Below, piece by piece: positions 43,101 to 52,429 of a DNA stretch of 64,000 nt. The notes under the pieces are model-generated. The model did not search any database and was not told the origin of the DNA. It saw nothing but the letters and a program-made list of their open reading frames with translations. The position numbers and the translations under genes are program-made. Source of the DNA: Halorubrum sp. CSM-61 (GTDB taxonomy: Archaea; Halobacteriota; Halobacteria; Halobacteriales; Haloferacaceae). The DNA is taken from NCBI RefSeq assembly GCF_003781945.1, contig NZ_RJJW01000007.1, positions 62,001 through 126,000 on the forward strand. Reading direction: 5' to 3'. Numbering within the stretch: the first letter of the stretch is position 1; every line of letters begins with the position of its first letter.

Positions 43101-43365
43101 GTACAACGGCGACGACGTCGCCGCGATGCGGAGCAAGTGGCGGAACAACCACCAGACGGGGAGCGTCGAATACGGCGACGTCACGTTTATGCTGCCCGAC
43201 AGGGAGGGTGTTCCCAGTGCTCTTCAGGGGACCGCCGACGTCGAGCGTACGCAGGTCAGCTTGACGTTGCGGTCCGAACAGGACTACACAAAAGTGCAGG
43301 ACCTATTCGAGCGGATGCCCGAAGAGGCGTCGAGTTTGAAGGTCGAGATTAGCTTCCAAAAATAA
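40150..43365 (+). CDS. DUF499-type large AAA+ ATPase of Hma-like defence system
   Basis: 1071 residues from ATG 40150; an alternative start 11 codons upstream at 40117 lies before a TATA-like GTTTAAG. P-loop GPYGSGKS (residues 83-90), probable Walker B VAFFVDELEDW and a sensor-like TIVSVLREGSEV. Then a long helical region with YPFHPVLLDAL and QNTRGMIYLFSKVLL, the typical DUF499 middle. The C-terminal third is acidic and contains winged-helix-like segments. DUF499 proteins occur with DUF1156 methyltransferases and a helicase in archaeal and bacterial defence loci, related in style to BREX PglY/BrxC. It is the presumed central ATPase of the set. Confidence 0.88.
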   Translation: MAQTGSLPNTLEDTVTLSRELREEGQIDGQVKLYNVDDDDEFESDAALFFERTLMTQGLREALSILRDSLTGDDPRGTHILYGPYGSGKSHQMVALYHCFDDPDAAGAWANDSVEGFDASLPESATPITVAMQNEQYEYLWEPFFEALDYDPGTFESGGYPDMQTIQEAVGDTTVAFFVDELEDWFDTLQGDRKSANKAFLQSLLESTALSDLELYTIVSVLREGSEVHDILNREQAVEVNMNNQVDKREVLRHRLIDSVNESAAREIVNGYFDAYDQADGHVDLPDDLLSEMHDLYPFHPVLLDALETRYYADEGNQNTRGMIYLFSKVLLQMQDQTDLITHGDIDAIEFEDELAKINYERLNAATGDIKSRVDTDEVPHGRRILNTILLYSLKPSEGEGAEVSEIVMGAYQTGDLVSDVVLNLERLHGVAWHLHKLNGKYAIRDRQNPNALIRNAAVDVSETSAKAEIADFITDIFGSNAHPVGFRTNDMRDIPDDREVKVVVKDGQWTQDEVKKVITNDGRGREWRNTLVFVQPSGDKAIESGTRYIDKARYIEGARQVLADESLDDEIRTSIRSMMEQEENELREELQLLYGDVIDGDNLMDDDEWAKVEPMDLDVFVLDEAELDASNIADSAAADPFDLQSHVWDIAEDLLERRGEISVEDIYEQFLRDPELPIPGSANDVLNATVEALDGKPVLARDTGGFRDDLSGSSLDTVLVQQDDVDVWGVDDTEQELRQRFGSGTTALDIGDFELELVEDGEIWIDGDSHDVVMRAIGRLAREDQYVIVKGNEILDKPQSDATLRDVGGAEVVGASSLVDRIEEHINDDGYANLDTIIGEVRSDEAVFLPPDETESVAREAVNEFLVDDYVLEAGGRYLGSLGDREPTTVKIVPTVSDRIGDQILAYIEDLEPGDQFTVNKVTDRFDDSVTEYMVRTFLLENIGKDEEPEYVVNTTGSDKATDWVPGYPFRKADTEADTWRFEYNGDDVAAMRSKWRNNHQTGSVEYGDVTFMLPDREGVPSALQGTADVERTQVSLTLRSEQDYTKVQDLFERMPEEASSLKVEISFQK

Positions 43366-43595
43366 ACGATACTCTCTGTGGATTACTCTGAAGGCGAGCG
43401 CTCTATAATATCCCCGTTCCGCTTAAGTCCTCTTTAGGAGGGGTCGCCCCTTACCGTATTTCTGTTAAGTAAGTTGCATCCATGTACAAATGCCGACGCA
43501 TCTCTATTTACCTGGTTGATAATCCTTCAAATGGGCAATTGATAATTAAGCGAATATATTATTACAATCCCCATTCATGATGTGGAACAATCAGT
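43366..43595. other. AT-rich junction before the embedded McrBC-like pair
   Basis: No gene found. Composition changes abruptly to A/T-rich. The stretch GAATATATTATTAC (about 43552-43566) lies some 30-45 bases before ATG 43596 and is a likely promoter. It marks where the McrBC-like module was probably inserted. Confidence 0.5.
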
Positions 43596-45557
43596 ATGTC
43601 CGACGAACGTGTTCCAGTCTCGGAACGTCATCAGGCCTTTGTTCAGGTTTTAGATTCGCATATTATAGATCCTGGAGAGCCGAGTGTCCCATTCGAGGTC
43701 GAATTAAAACCTCCACTACCCAAAAACAGCCGGATCTTCCTTCTGAGCCTCACACATTCAACACGAGATAACGAATATAATGTCCAGCCGATAGAACCAG
43801 AAGGAGACGGAGAATTAAATCTTGATATAGACGCATTCGTTGTGTTGGCGGGATATAACGACGAAAAAGACGTATTTGCGCTCTGGGATGCCGATCTTCA
43901 ACGTGAATTCTCCTACTCACAGACGATTCAGATTAAGGAGTCCACGCTAAACAAGGCGGTCAGAGAGGGCATCGCGAGACAGAAACGTCGATTGAGAAAA
44001 ACGCCGCACACAGAAGTCGCGTTAGCTGCTAGACCCGATTCGCTGAAGGAAGCTCTCATTCAACGGTATAAACGAACACGAATTCGATCACTTATTGACG
44101 ACCACTTTCCCGATGGTTGGAAGGATTCGCCCAGCAAACATTACAAGATTGAAGAGACGATTATTCGATTTCTCGAAGACTATGGCGACGACGAGCTAAC
44201 AACCAGTAAACGGCGTCAGTTTGCGCAGGAGGCTGTTGCAGAAGATGAAGATGTGAAAATCGATACGGTCCAGTCCAAATGTACGGAGGATCTTCAAACA
44301 GACCCGGACAGCTCAGACACACTCACAGATGTGTTTGATTCTCGTCTCGAGGAGATTGAAAAGGCATGGAAGGACATCCAAGCGGCGTCAGAATCTGACT
44401 CCTCCGATATCGAAGCTACCGAAACGGATATAGCCACTCCACAATCGTCGCCGGAATCATGGGAGGACGTGGATGAGCTGATTGAGTCGACCGAATCTCC
44501 GTCACAACCGGAGGACTTGTACTTCCCTCGAGGGAATGATGAACGTCCAGTACTCAATCAAATCGACGATGCACTCCGATCCGGAAAACACATTATCATT
44601 ACGGGACCACCCGGATCAGGGAAGACAGCACTCGCCGAGTATGTCTGTCGCCACTACGTTAACGACGACTATAGAGTCGCTACAGCGACCGCTGACTGGT
44701 CAACGTTCGATACAATTGGAGGGTATCGCCCCGAATCAGATGATCAGCTGAGTTTCAAGCCTGGTGTCTTCCTTCAGCGATTGCTTGATCCATCCACTCT
44801 CGAACCGAAAAATGAGTGGCTCGTTCTCGACGAACTGAACCGCGCTGATATCGGGAAGGCATTTGGATCGCTATTTTCCGCGCTCACGCATCGAAACATT
44901 TCCCTTCCCTTTGATATCAAAGGAAACCAAGTGATGCTCTATGGTGATCCCGATACAGTTGACGCAACGCCAGTAACTGCGTACAACTACTACATCCCAT
45001 CCGACTGGCGGTTGCTTGCAACGATGAATACGGCCGACAAATCATCACTCTATCAAATGGGATATGCCTTCATGCGACGATTTGCGTTCATCTCAGTTCC
45101 AGTGCCCGACCCCAATCAAGTGACACCCGACCTCATCAAGCGATATATTAACTGCTGGGATGATATCGAGATTCCCGATGCTGACGCTGACATCTGGCCG
45201 GAAGACGTCACAGATGACGGTGTGGAAAGCCCTGCTGAACAGATTTATGAGGATCTGAGTACCTTGTGGAGCGTTCTATTTGATGAGGAAGAAGGCGCTG
45301 ACCTCCAGATCGGGCCAGCACTGATTAAAGATACAGTTAGCCATACTCTCTTTGAGTTACACACGTCAGGAGAGCTAGACTACGGGAATGCCTTTGCGGC
45401 AAATATACTGCCACAACTAGATGGCATCCCCATTGAAACAGCAACAAGCACAATAGATACACTACATGGAAGGATAGAAGCGAATGGCGCTGGAAGCTCT
45501 CAGTTCTCCAAAGAGGTGCCGATCCGTACTGCTGAGCAAATACTGAGCGATGTCTGA
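43596..45557 (+). CDS. McrB-like AAA+ GTPase/ATPase
   Basis: 653 residues. The first 120 residues form an unassigned N-terminal domain (probable DNA-recognition part); residues about 195-315 are acidic and linker-like. The motor domain has GPPGSGK (337-343), a probable Walker B WLVLDELNRADIGKAFGSLF, RLLATMNTADKSSLYQMGYAFMRRF as sensor, typical of McrB/MoxR. The gene ends with 8 bases overlapping the nuclease gene. Compared with the surrounding Hma-type genes it is visibly AT-richer (more AGA, ATA codons), so it is probably an independent acquisition. Type IV restriction (attack on modified DNA) is the expected role. Confidence 0.85.
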   Translation: MSDERVPVSERHQAFVQVLDSHIIDPGEPSVPFEVELKPPLPKNSRIFLLSLTHSTRDNEYNVQPIEPEGDGELNLDIDAFVVLAGYNDEKDVFALWDADLQREFSYSQTIQIKESTLNKAVREGIARQKRRLRKTPHTEVALAARPDSLKEALIQRYKRTRIRSLIDDHFPDGWKDSPSKHYKIEETIIRFLEDYGDDELTTSKRRQFAQEAVAEDEDVKIDTVQSKCTEDLQTDPDSSDTLTDVFDSRLEEIEKAWKDIQAASESDSSDIEATETDIATPQSSPESWEDVDELIESTESPSQPEDLYFPRGNDERPVLNQIDDALRSGKHIIITGPPGSGKTALAEYVCRHYVNDDYRVATATADWSTFDTIGGYRPESDDQLSFKPGVFLQRLLDPSTLEPKNEWLVLDELNRADIGKAFGSLFSALTHRNISLPFDIKGNQVMLYGDPDTVDATPVTAYNYYIPSDWRLLATMNTADKSSLYQMGYAFMRRFAFISVPVPDPNQVTPDLIKRYINCWDDIEIPDADADIWPEDVTDDGVESPAEQIYEDLSTLWSVLFDEEEGADLQIGPALIKDTVSHTLFELHTSGELDYGNAFAANILPQLDGIPIETATSTIDTLHGRIEANGAGSSQFSKEVPIRTAEQILSDV

Positions 45558-47148
45558 CGACTCACCTCAGAAGCCAAAGCGCGACGAGCTCGTCAACAAT
45601 ATTGCGGAATATCTGGTCGGATACATTGGAGAGGGTATCTCCATAAAACCGGCCCTGAGTGATTTCACCCCAAATATAGACATTAATGATCTCGAGGAGT
45701 TACTGGGATACTACTTCCTACTCACTGGTGAGGAAGTACTCTCAGACAACCTCCCGAGATCGAAGCTCACGATCGGAAATACACCACAGACAGATATCCA
45801 TGGTAATTCGATCGGAGTGCGAGACTTCGTCACGCTACTTGCGTCAAGAGCACGCTCACTTGATATCGAGGTCAAGACAACAACGGAGATCTATAGAGGA
45901 GAAGCCCCCGGCCGAATCGATTGGAACGAGACGATTAAGCATCGATATTCATCTGGTGATTTGACTAAGCAAACATTTGCTTGTCAAACTCAACAGCCGA
46001 CGATCAAATCTGCCCGAAACAAAATCCTCGTTGAACTACTCACTATAATGGAAAATATCTATACACGATTTGATAACCAGGTCGCTGGAGACGACCCTCC
46101 ACAGTGGTTTTACCCATGGCTCAAAGAGCACAATCGAACGCCGCTAAAGGAGCTTCAGCAGCAAGCGACGGCTGTCGGCGAAGTGAATCTCCCAAGCGAT
46201 CTGGGGGAGCTGCCTAATCTTCGCTTGCTCGTTAATACAACACTCAACCAAACACGCCTTTCGAACCTAGAGACGAAATCGATCACTATCTCTGACACAG
46301 AGATACGACAAGTCCGGAGCGATCGGACACCCCTGTATCGAGAGGCCGCAGAATTGTTATCGATGTATCGGCGCTTGATGCGAGAGGATCTAGATGTGGA
46401 CCTAGCGAAATCGATCCTAGGATCGATGCTTATTCAGCCCCCAAACGGGGATCAGGATCTGTCTACACTGTATGAGTTGTATTGGATACTCCGAATATTA
46501 GACACCCACAATGAGTCAAAGCGGAACCTCTTCTCGATGAGCTCAGATGAGCATCTCATTGCTCGATGGACCGAAAAGGGGGCCACGTATCTCCTCTTCA
46601 ATGACTGGGACGGGACATATAATGGGCAAGAATATCTCCATTTCAACACGCCGACTGCGGAAGATCTTTCTCCGCACTCGGAGACAGTTGATGATGATCA
46701 AAATAATACGGACCTCTCTGAAAAAGAAGATCTATACTTGCGAATCCGAAATGTATTGAGCAACCGCTATCGGCTCGAAACGAGTGTTCTGGACTACAGT
46801 CCAGATAGAAAAACGCCGGATATTGTTTTGGTTAAGTTATTAGATTCTGATGATATCCCCCAGATTGAGAGCGTGCTTATCGGAGAGGTCAAGCACTCAC
46901 TGGATACCCCTTATCTTCGAGACGGCCTTCAGCAACTTCTGGAATACGGCGCCTTCGTGAAAATCGGAGAGGATGCCGAACTCCACGCTGGCGCCGACAA
47001 ACCGTTCCTGGCTAGTGACCCGTCCGTCATTGGCTCCCCCGAAGTTGAACTGGGCTACTTTGTTGGCCATCAAGATATCCTCGAGTACGCGGGACCGACC
47101 GGCATACATATCATTGGGTTTGGACAGGAAGAGCAGCAGATTATTTGA
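45550..47148 (+). CDS. McrC-like PD-(D/E)XK nuclease partner
   Basis: 532 residues, overlapping the McrB-like gene by 8 bases. The N-terminal 380 residues are mainly helical and unassigned. Near the C-terminus a restriction-type nuclease core is seen: D424 (PDIVLVKLLD) followed by E446-V-K448 in VLIGEVKHS, the classical D-(X)n-ExK. It does not match standard McrC closely in the N-terminal region, hence McrC-like rather than McrC. With the upstream ATPase it should form a modification-dependent nuclease. The composition is again AT-rich relative to neighbours on both sides. Confidence 0.78.
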   Translation: MSDDSPQKPKRDELVNNIAEYLVGYIGEGISIKPALSDFTPNIDINDLEELLGYYFLLTGEEVLSDNLPRSKLTIGNTPQTDIHGNSIGVRDFVTLLASRARSLDIEVKTTTEIYRGEAPGRIDWNETIKHRYSSGDLTKQTFACQTQQPTIKSARNKILVELLTIMENIYTRFDNQVAGDDPPQWFYPWLKEHNRTPLKELQQQATAVGEVNLPSDLGELPNLRLLVNTTLNQTRLSNLETKSITISDTEIRQVRSDRTPLYREAAELLSMYRRLMREDLDVDLAKSILGSMLIQPPNGDQDLSTLYELYWILRILDTHNESKRNLFSMSSDEHLIARWTEKGATYLLFNDWDGTYNGQEYLHFNTPTAEDLSPHSETVDDDQNNTDLSEKEDLYLRIRNVLSNRYRLETSVLDYSPDRKTPDIVLVKLLDSDDIPQIESVLIGEVKHSLDTPYLRDGLQQLLEYGAFVKIGEDAELHAGADKPFLASDPSVIGSPEVELGYFVGHQDILEYAGPTGIHIIGFGQEEQQII

Positions 47149-47272
47149 GTGGCCTCAAGACTCTCGGGATATTGCTTACTCAACAGTTCACCACGATATA
47201 CGCGTTGACACCCCTGCCAACGGTCGAGTCGACCCAAATCCTTATGCGAGTATACACTCCTCTAATTGAGGT

Positions 47273-49930
47273 ATGGACGGTTCATCTCTAGAGGAACAAT
47301 CTACCAAAGAGGGGCGTCTTCCTATCGAGAAAGGATTTCCGATAGAACGAGTTAATGAAATCGCCGCGAAGGAGGGTCGGGCGAAGATGCATTATCGGCC
47401 CATCTACACGATGCACAAGTGGTGGGCCCGGCGTCTCGGCTGTGTCTTCCGCTCTATTTCGCTGTACTCACTACTTGATGATCCAGAGAAGGTAGATGTC
47501 TTCGAACCCGGGCATGAGAACGAGACACTTGCCGGGTTTAGTGATGGGGACGGCGCTGACTTCGATATCGAGTCGGTGCTTGAACAAGTTGATATCACTA
47601 ACCCGCACAGCCTCTGGGAACTCTATCCCAAAGACGTCCGAGTCGAGGATAAGAAGATTCTCGATCCATTTATGGGCGGAGGCACCTCGCTCGTTGAAGC
47701 CTCACGATTTGGCGCCGAAGTTGTCGGCAATGATCTGAATCCAGTTGCGTGGTTTGTCACAAAGAAGGAACTCGAGGCGGGGCAGACGGATGTCGAGGAG
47801 CTCAAGGATGCGTTCGAGCGTGTAAAACAGGATGTGTCTGATGAGATCCTTCAATATTACCGCACCCCCTGCCCGCACGGAGATCACGACGCCGATGTGA
47901 TGTACAACTTTTGGGCGAAGGAACTCGATTGTGTGTCCTGTGGGCACACAGTCCCGCTGTTCAAGGACTACCGTGTTGCACAAGGGCGATACGAGAACGA
48001 TGATCAGTACAACGTTTTGTGCCCCGATTGTGGCGCAATCACACTAGTTGACGACTGGCAGTCGGAGAGTTCCTGCGGGGAGTGTGGAAATGGATTCACG
48101 CCGAAGGAGGGCAATGTCTCGCGTGGGGGGAAATACAATTGCCCAGATTGTGGTCAAAAGTACGCGATTACCGATGCTATTCAGGAACAGAGCGGGTACG
48201 ACACCCGGTTGTATGCCTTAGAGTATTACTGCGAGCACTGTGACCAGGCGGGCGAAGAGCGAAGCAAGTACAAGGGATACAAGCAAGTCGATCCCCAGGA
48301 TGAGAAACTCTACGAGGAGGCCAGCGAAGCGTGGACATCCAGTGACGAGTTACAGGAGTACGCCCCGACGGAGCATATTCCGGAGGGACACATCCCCTCC
48401 GAACGCAACCCTATTTTCGACCATGGATATGAAGATTGGGAGGATATGTTCACCGACAGACAGCTGCTCTGTCTGGCCACGCTATTACGCTCTATTGACG
48501 AAGAAGTCGCAGACGAGAATCTCAAGGAGATGCTGTTGATCGGGTTTTCGGATAGCCTGATGTTCAATAGCACCTTTTCGATCTATAATCTGAATGCGAA
48601 CAAGATCGAGGGCACGTTCCGGATGAATTCGTTCGTCCCGCAGACGGATTTCGTTGAGAACAATCTTTGGGGGACTGAGTTCGGGCGGGGGACCTTCTCG
48701 AATACAATGGAGAAGGTGTTCAATGGCGTGAAATACGCTTCAAGCCCAACTGAACGATATATTTCGAACGGCGAAACCAAAGAATCCGAGCCATTTACGA
48801 AGGAAATCGGTGGCGACTATACCCTTAATTTGGGCGACGCGCGGACGATTGACTTCGGGGAGAGTGAGTTTGATGCAGTCATTACTGATCCACCATATTA
48901 CGATAATGTTATGTACTCCGAAGTGGCAGACTATTTCTACGTCTGGCAGAAGCTTCTTCTAGAAGACGAGTATCCCGGCTTCGGTTCCGACAAAACACCG
49001 CGAGCAGATAGTATTGTCACGAATCCGTTCCTCGATAAAACTGCTGAGGACTTTGAGTCAGAATTGAGTCAGGCCTTCGGCAATATCCACTATCACCTCA
49101 AATCAGAAGGGGTACTAGCTTTTACCTACCATCACTCTGATTCAGAGTCTTGGGGAGAACTATTAGAGTCACTCTGTGAAACTGGGTTTGAGGTAACGGC
49201 TACGTACCCCATCTCATCAGACCTGAACAAATTCATCTCCGGCGAAGCCGTCTCTTTCGACATCGTTGTAGTCGCCCGCCCAATCGACGAAACAGAACCA
49301 GCGTCATGGAAATCACTCCGCCGCGACATCTACCGTACGGCTCGACGCACCCGAACGCAACTCGAAGAGAACCGCGAGCTCTCCCGAGGTGACATCGGCG
49401 TGATGGAGATGGGCGCATGTTTCCGCGAATACTCCAAGCACCACGGGAAGGTTCAGCGTGATGGCGAGATCATGACTGCGAAAGAGGTCGTCCAGGAGAT
49501 TTATGGCATCATTCAGGAGGCCAGCGACATCGGCGTTGAGGACGTGTTCATCGACCTACTCGACACGTCGAACCCCTCGTTCGACGACATCAATAAGCTC
49601 TGTCGCGGGACGAACGCCACCCCGGATGATCTCAAGGATACCTGCCTGTACAACCAAGATGACGGCTTTGAACTCGGAACCTGGGATAACGAGAAGCGCA
49701 GGGCGTACATTGAGGAGCGCGTCAACGGCGACGGTGGCGACCATCTCTCGGACCTCGACAAGCTCCAGTTCCTGCGGTACCGCTACGAGAAGGGCCAGGC
49801 GGTCCAGAACTACGTCGAAAAATGGGATGTCGATGACGATCTGCGCGAACTCGCCGGTCGGCTCGCCGACGTGACCGGCGACGACACGTACACGCGGGTG
49901 CTCGGAGATCGGGATATCACGAGCTACTGA
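47273..49930 (+). CDS. DUF1156-type DNA methyltransferase of Hma-like defence system
   Basis: 885 residues. N-terminal DUF1156 block with KMHYRPIYTMHKWWARRLG (residues 39-57). SAM-binding motif I is DPFMGGGTSLVEA (131-143) with NDLNPVAW, and the catalytic DPPYYDN is at 539-545 (amino-methyltransferase, adenine-N6 or cytosine-N4). Between them sit several zinc ribbons (CVSCGH, CPDCG...CGECG, CPDCGQKY, YYCEHC), residues about 220-345. Permuted methylase order and zinc fingers are characteristic. It presumably marks host DNA so the helicase/ATPase partners can recognise unmarked DNA. It is separated from the DUF499-type gene by the McrBC-like pair. Confidence 0.9.
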   Translation: MDGSSLEEQSTKEGRLPIEKGFPIERVNEIAAKEGRAKMHYRPIYTMHKWWARRLGCVFRSISLYSLLDDPEKVDVFEPGHENETLAGFSDGDGADFDIESVLEQVDITNPHSLWELYPKDVRVEDKKILDPFMGGGTSLVEASRFGAEVVGNDLNPVAWFVTKKELEAGQTDVEELKDAFERVKQDVSDEILQYYRTPCPHGDHDADVMYNFWAKELDCVSCGHTVPLFKDYRVAQGRYENDDQYNVLCPDCGAITLVDDWQSESSCGECGNGFTPKEGNVSRGGKYNCPDCGQKYAITDAIQEQSGYDTRLYALEYYCEHCDQAGEERSKYKGYKQVDPQDEKLYEEASEAWTSSDELQEYAPTEHIPEGHIPSERNPIFDHGYEDWEDMFTDRQLLCLATLLRSIDEEVADENLKEMLLIGFSDSLMFNSTFSIYNLNANKIEGTFRMNSFVPQTDFVENNLWGTEFGRGTFSNTMEKVFNGVKYASSPTERYISNGETKESEPFTKEIGGDYTLNLGDARTIDFGESEFDAVITDPPYYDNVMYSEVADYFYVWQKLLLEDEYPGFGSDKTPRADSIVTNPFLDKTAEDFESELSQAFGNIHYHLKSEGVLAFTYHHSDSESWGELLESLCETGFEVTATYPISSDLNKFISGEAVSFDIVVVARPIDETEPASWKSLRRDIYRTARRTRTQLEENRELSRGDIGVMEMGACFREYSKHHGKVQRDGEIMTAKEVVQEIYGIIQEASDIGVEDVFIDLLDTSNPSFDDINKLCRGTNATPDDLKDTCLYNQDDGFELGTWDNEKRRAYIEERVNGDGGDHLSDLDKLQFLRYRYEKGQAVQNYVEKWDVDDDLRELAGRLADVTGDDTYTRVLGDRDITSY

Positions 49931-50181
49931 TCCCGGTAGTAGCTCTCCGTACTGTAGAATCGAAAAACCGGTGCGTTTCCTGTGCCCACGTCCGTCTTCG
50001 ACGCCATAGGCTTGCGCCGCCGGGCTTCAGGGACATGGTCACACAGGCTCTACGCAGCACCGTTGCGCTCGATAGTTGATTAGCCGCGCCGTGAAATAGC
50101 GCTTTGGATGGCTGACCGAGATACGCTGTTGGAGTGAATACCACCCTGGGAACTTTCTACCTCCTCTGAACACAGGACCAT
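49931..50181. other. intergenic region between the DUF1156-type and DUF262 genes
   Basis: No coding frame or clear repeat. The lack of overlap and the 250-base gap suggest the DUF262 endonuclease is separately transcribed and is not part of the Hma-like operon. Confidence 0.5.
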
Positions 50182-52311
50182 ATGGAATCGGGAAAGAAGT
50201 CGTTAGAGGAACTGACGACGGCAGGGGTGTTCCACGTTCCGGAGTATCAGCGCTACTACTCGTGGACTGAACCGGAGTGGGATGACCTCTGGACTGATCT
50301 CTACACGCTTCCGCCGGACAAACAGCACTACTTCGGGACGATCATCATCCAGAAGACAGACGAAACGGAAAGCGGTGGGAGTACCGGTGGCTACGGCTCT
50401 TCGAGAGAAAAGCCCATCAACCTCCTTATCGACGGCCAACAACGTCTCACCTCGCTTGCGTTGCTGGTTCGCTCGATGACGGAGTGTCTGGCAGAAATCG
50501 CGCCGGAAACGGATCACGAGGCCGAGATACTCGACGACGTCGAAGAGATGCGCGAGACACTTCTCGTTGAGGACAACATCTATCAGCTCCAGCTCCTTGA
50601 CGAGGAGGACAACAAGTACCTCGAATGGCTACTCACGGGCCACGACGTTCACGAACCGGACCGCCCGTCTCAGCGGAAGATGATCGAGGCGAAGGAATAC
50701 TTCGATGACCAACTTGACGACCTCACCGCATCCCCCGATGTCGATCCCGTGGACGTCGCTACGGAACTCAAGCTACTCTGGGAGACCATCCTCGAACTCG
50801 AACTGATGGTGTACGTTGTTGACGCAGCTAATCCCGAGAAAGCGACGCTCATCTTCGATAGCGTCAACGACCGAGGTCGGTCGCTCTCTACGTTCGACAA
50901 GACGAAGTCGTTCCTGATGCGGATGGCATACCTCGCTGCGGATACTGAGAGCGAGGCCCAAGCGACCATCCGCCGAATCCGGCAATCGTTCGGGGAGATG
51001 TACAACGACCACCAGACGATGTTGGAATCACCATACGTCACCGATATTAGCGATGATGCAGTCCAGCGCTACCACTTCATTTCGTATTTTGACTGGTCGA
51101 ACTCCGACGAGTACAGTGATCCCGCCTTCCTTAGCGAGCTGAAAGAGCACATCCGCAAGCTTCGACAGGAAGATCCACGAGCGTGCTTGGAATACATCAA
51201 AGACTACACCAACAGCTTGGAACGCGGATTCAACGCGTTATCGAAGGTGTTAGACTGTACCGCTGATGATGAAATTTCGACCCTCGTTCAGCGAATACAC
51301 CGCCTCCGTCACGCGACGAAGTTCTACCCGTTGCTCCTCAAAGCGTGGCCGAATCTTGATGACGATGGCAGGCAGGAGCTCCTGAACGCGATTGAGACGT
51401 ACATCTTCCGCGTCTACTCGATTGGGAACCATCGAAGTCACACCGGTGAGTCCAGCCTCTACGTCCGCACGCGAAACATCAGCGAAGACAGTCCAGCCGA
51501 TATCTGGGTAAGCAAAGTCGTCTCCCTAATGAACCGGTACGAGGACGACTCGCAGTTCCGACGGTCCCTTTCAGCTGCGGATCTGTATTCGAAAGCGAGC
51601 TCGCAGGACCTCCGGTATCTCTTCTACTTCTACAACGAACACCGAGCTGACGAGAGGGGTGAGCGCGGTGGACCATCGCTCACGGAAGCAATGAGCAACG
51701 AATACACGGTCGAACACATTTGGCCACAGAGTCCCGACGAACTACCCCTCGAGGATGCCGACGAGTATCCCAGTCCTGAAGCGCGGTACGACGCATACGT
51801 TGATCGACTCGGGAATCTCACGCTTGCGAGCAGACCGTGGAACTCGAAGTGGGGGAACGCTACATTCGAGACCAAGTGTGATGAGGGATACGTGGAGTCG
51901 AAGCTCTGGGTGCAATGGGATATCCAGAACGACTACGACGAGTGGTCCGTGGAAAATATCGAAGACCGCGAGGAGACGATAATCGACTTTGTCCTCGACG
52001 AATGGGCGACGCCCGAGACACGTCTTGGAAATGTCGAAGAGCCGGCGGACGCGATTGACCGGCTTACGAAGGAAGAACAGTTCGTTCTCAAGGCACTCCG
52101 CCAGAACACTGGTGGCGCGGTCCGTCGTGTTATCCACGGGGACGCGACCGAGCTTCCAGACTCACCGTTCGAAGAACCGAACTCGAACGGTACAGAACGA
52201 AATGAGGTAGGTTCGATTCTGAGCCGTCTCGAGAACGTTGGCCTCGCTGAGCAGAACAAGCATACCTGGTCGCCCACCGACGAGGCGCTTGGCATTGATC
52301 TCCCGACCTAA
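50182..52311 (+). CDS. GmrSD-like DUF262/HNH type IV restriction enzyme
   Basis: 709 residues. DUF262 (GmrS/DndB-like ParB fold) motifs: VPEYQRYYSW (19-28) and LIDGQQRLTSL (DGQQR 84-88). The middle is helical (DRGRSLSTFDKTKSFLM). C-terminal DUF1524 HNH nuclease: YTVEHIWPQ (H512) and RLGNLTLASRPWNSKWGN. A small winged-helix-like segment follows at about 650-700 (SILSRLENVGLAEQNKHTWS). Single-chain GmrSD enzymes cut DNA with modified (glucosylated or hydroxymethylated) cytosines in bacteria; targets in haloviruses are not known. Possible partner: the small gene at 52430. Confidence 0.88.
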   Translation: MESGKKSLEELTTAGVFHVPEYQRYYSWTEPEWDDLWTDLYTLPPDKQHYFGTIIIQKTDETESGGSTGGYGSSREKPINLLIDGQQRLTSLALLVRSMTECLAEIAPETDHEAEILDDVEEMRETLLVEDNIYQLQLLDEEDNKYLEWLLTGHDVHEPDRPSQRKMIEAKEYFDDQLDDLTASPDVDPVDVATELKLLWETILELELMVYVVDAANPEKATLIFDSVNDRGRSLSTFDKTKSFLMRMAYLAADTESEAQATIRRIRQSFGEMYNDHQTMLESPYVTDISDDAVQRYHFISYFDWSNSDEYSDPAFLSELKEHIRKLRQEDPRACLEYIKDYTNSLERGFNALSKVLDCTADDEISTLVQRIHRLRHATKFYPLLLKAWPNLDDDGRQELLNAIETYIFRVYSIGNHRSHTGESSLYVRTRNISEDSPADIWVSKVVSLMNRYEDDSQFRRSLSAADLYSKASSQDLRYLFYFYNEHRADERGERGGPSLTEAMSNEYTVEHIWPQSPDELPLEDADEYPSPEARYDAYVDRLGNLTLASRPWNSKWGNATFETKCDEGYVESKLWVQWDIQNDYDEWSVENIEDREETIIDFVLDEWATPETRLGNVEEPADAIDRLTKEEQFVLKALRQNTGGAVRRVIHGDATELPDSPFEEPNSNGTERNEVGSILSRLENVGLAEQNKHTWSPTDEALGIDLPT

Positions 52312-52429
52312 CGCCCAACTACCGCGATCGGTATAATGCACTTCGACGCGTTAACTCCCTGCAAGACCTCCGACGGGACGATTGAGGTACCGCACCCCTT
52401 TTTGACCCCTCGGCGACGTGCTATAGGTA

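Noticed and set aside
43420-43450. CCTCTTTAGGAGG hairpin after the DUF499-type gene as terminator
   Set aside because: The stem is only four bases and no T-run follows on the plus strand; not strong enough to annotate.
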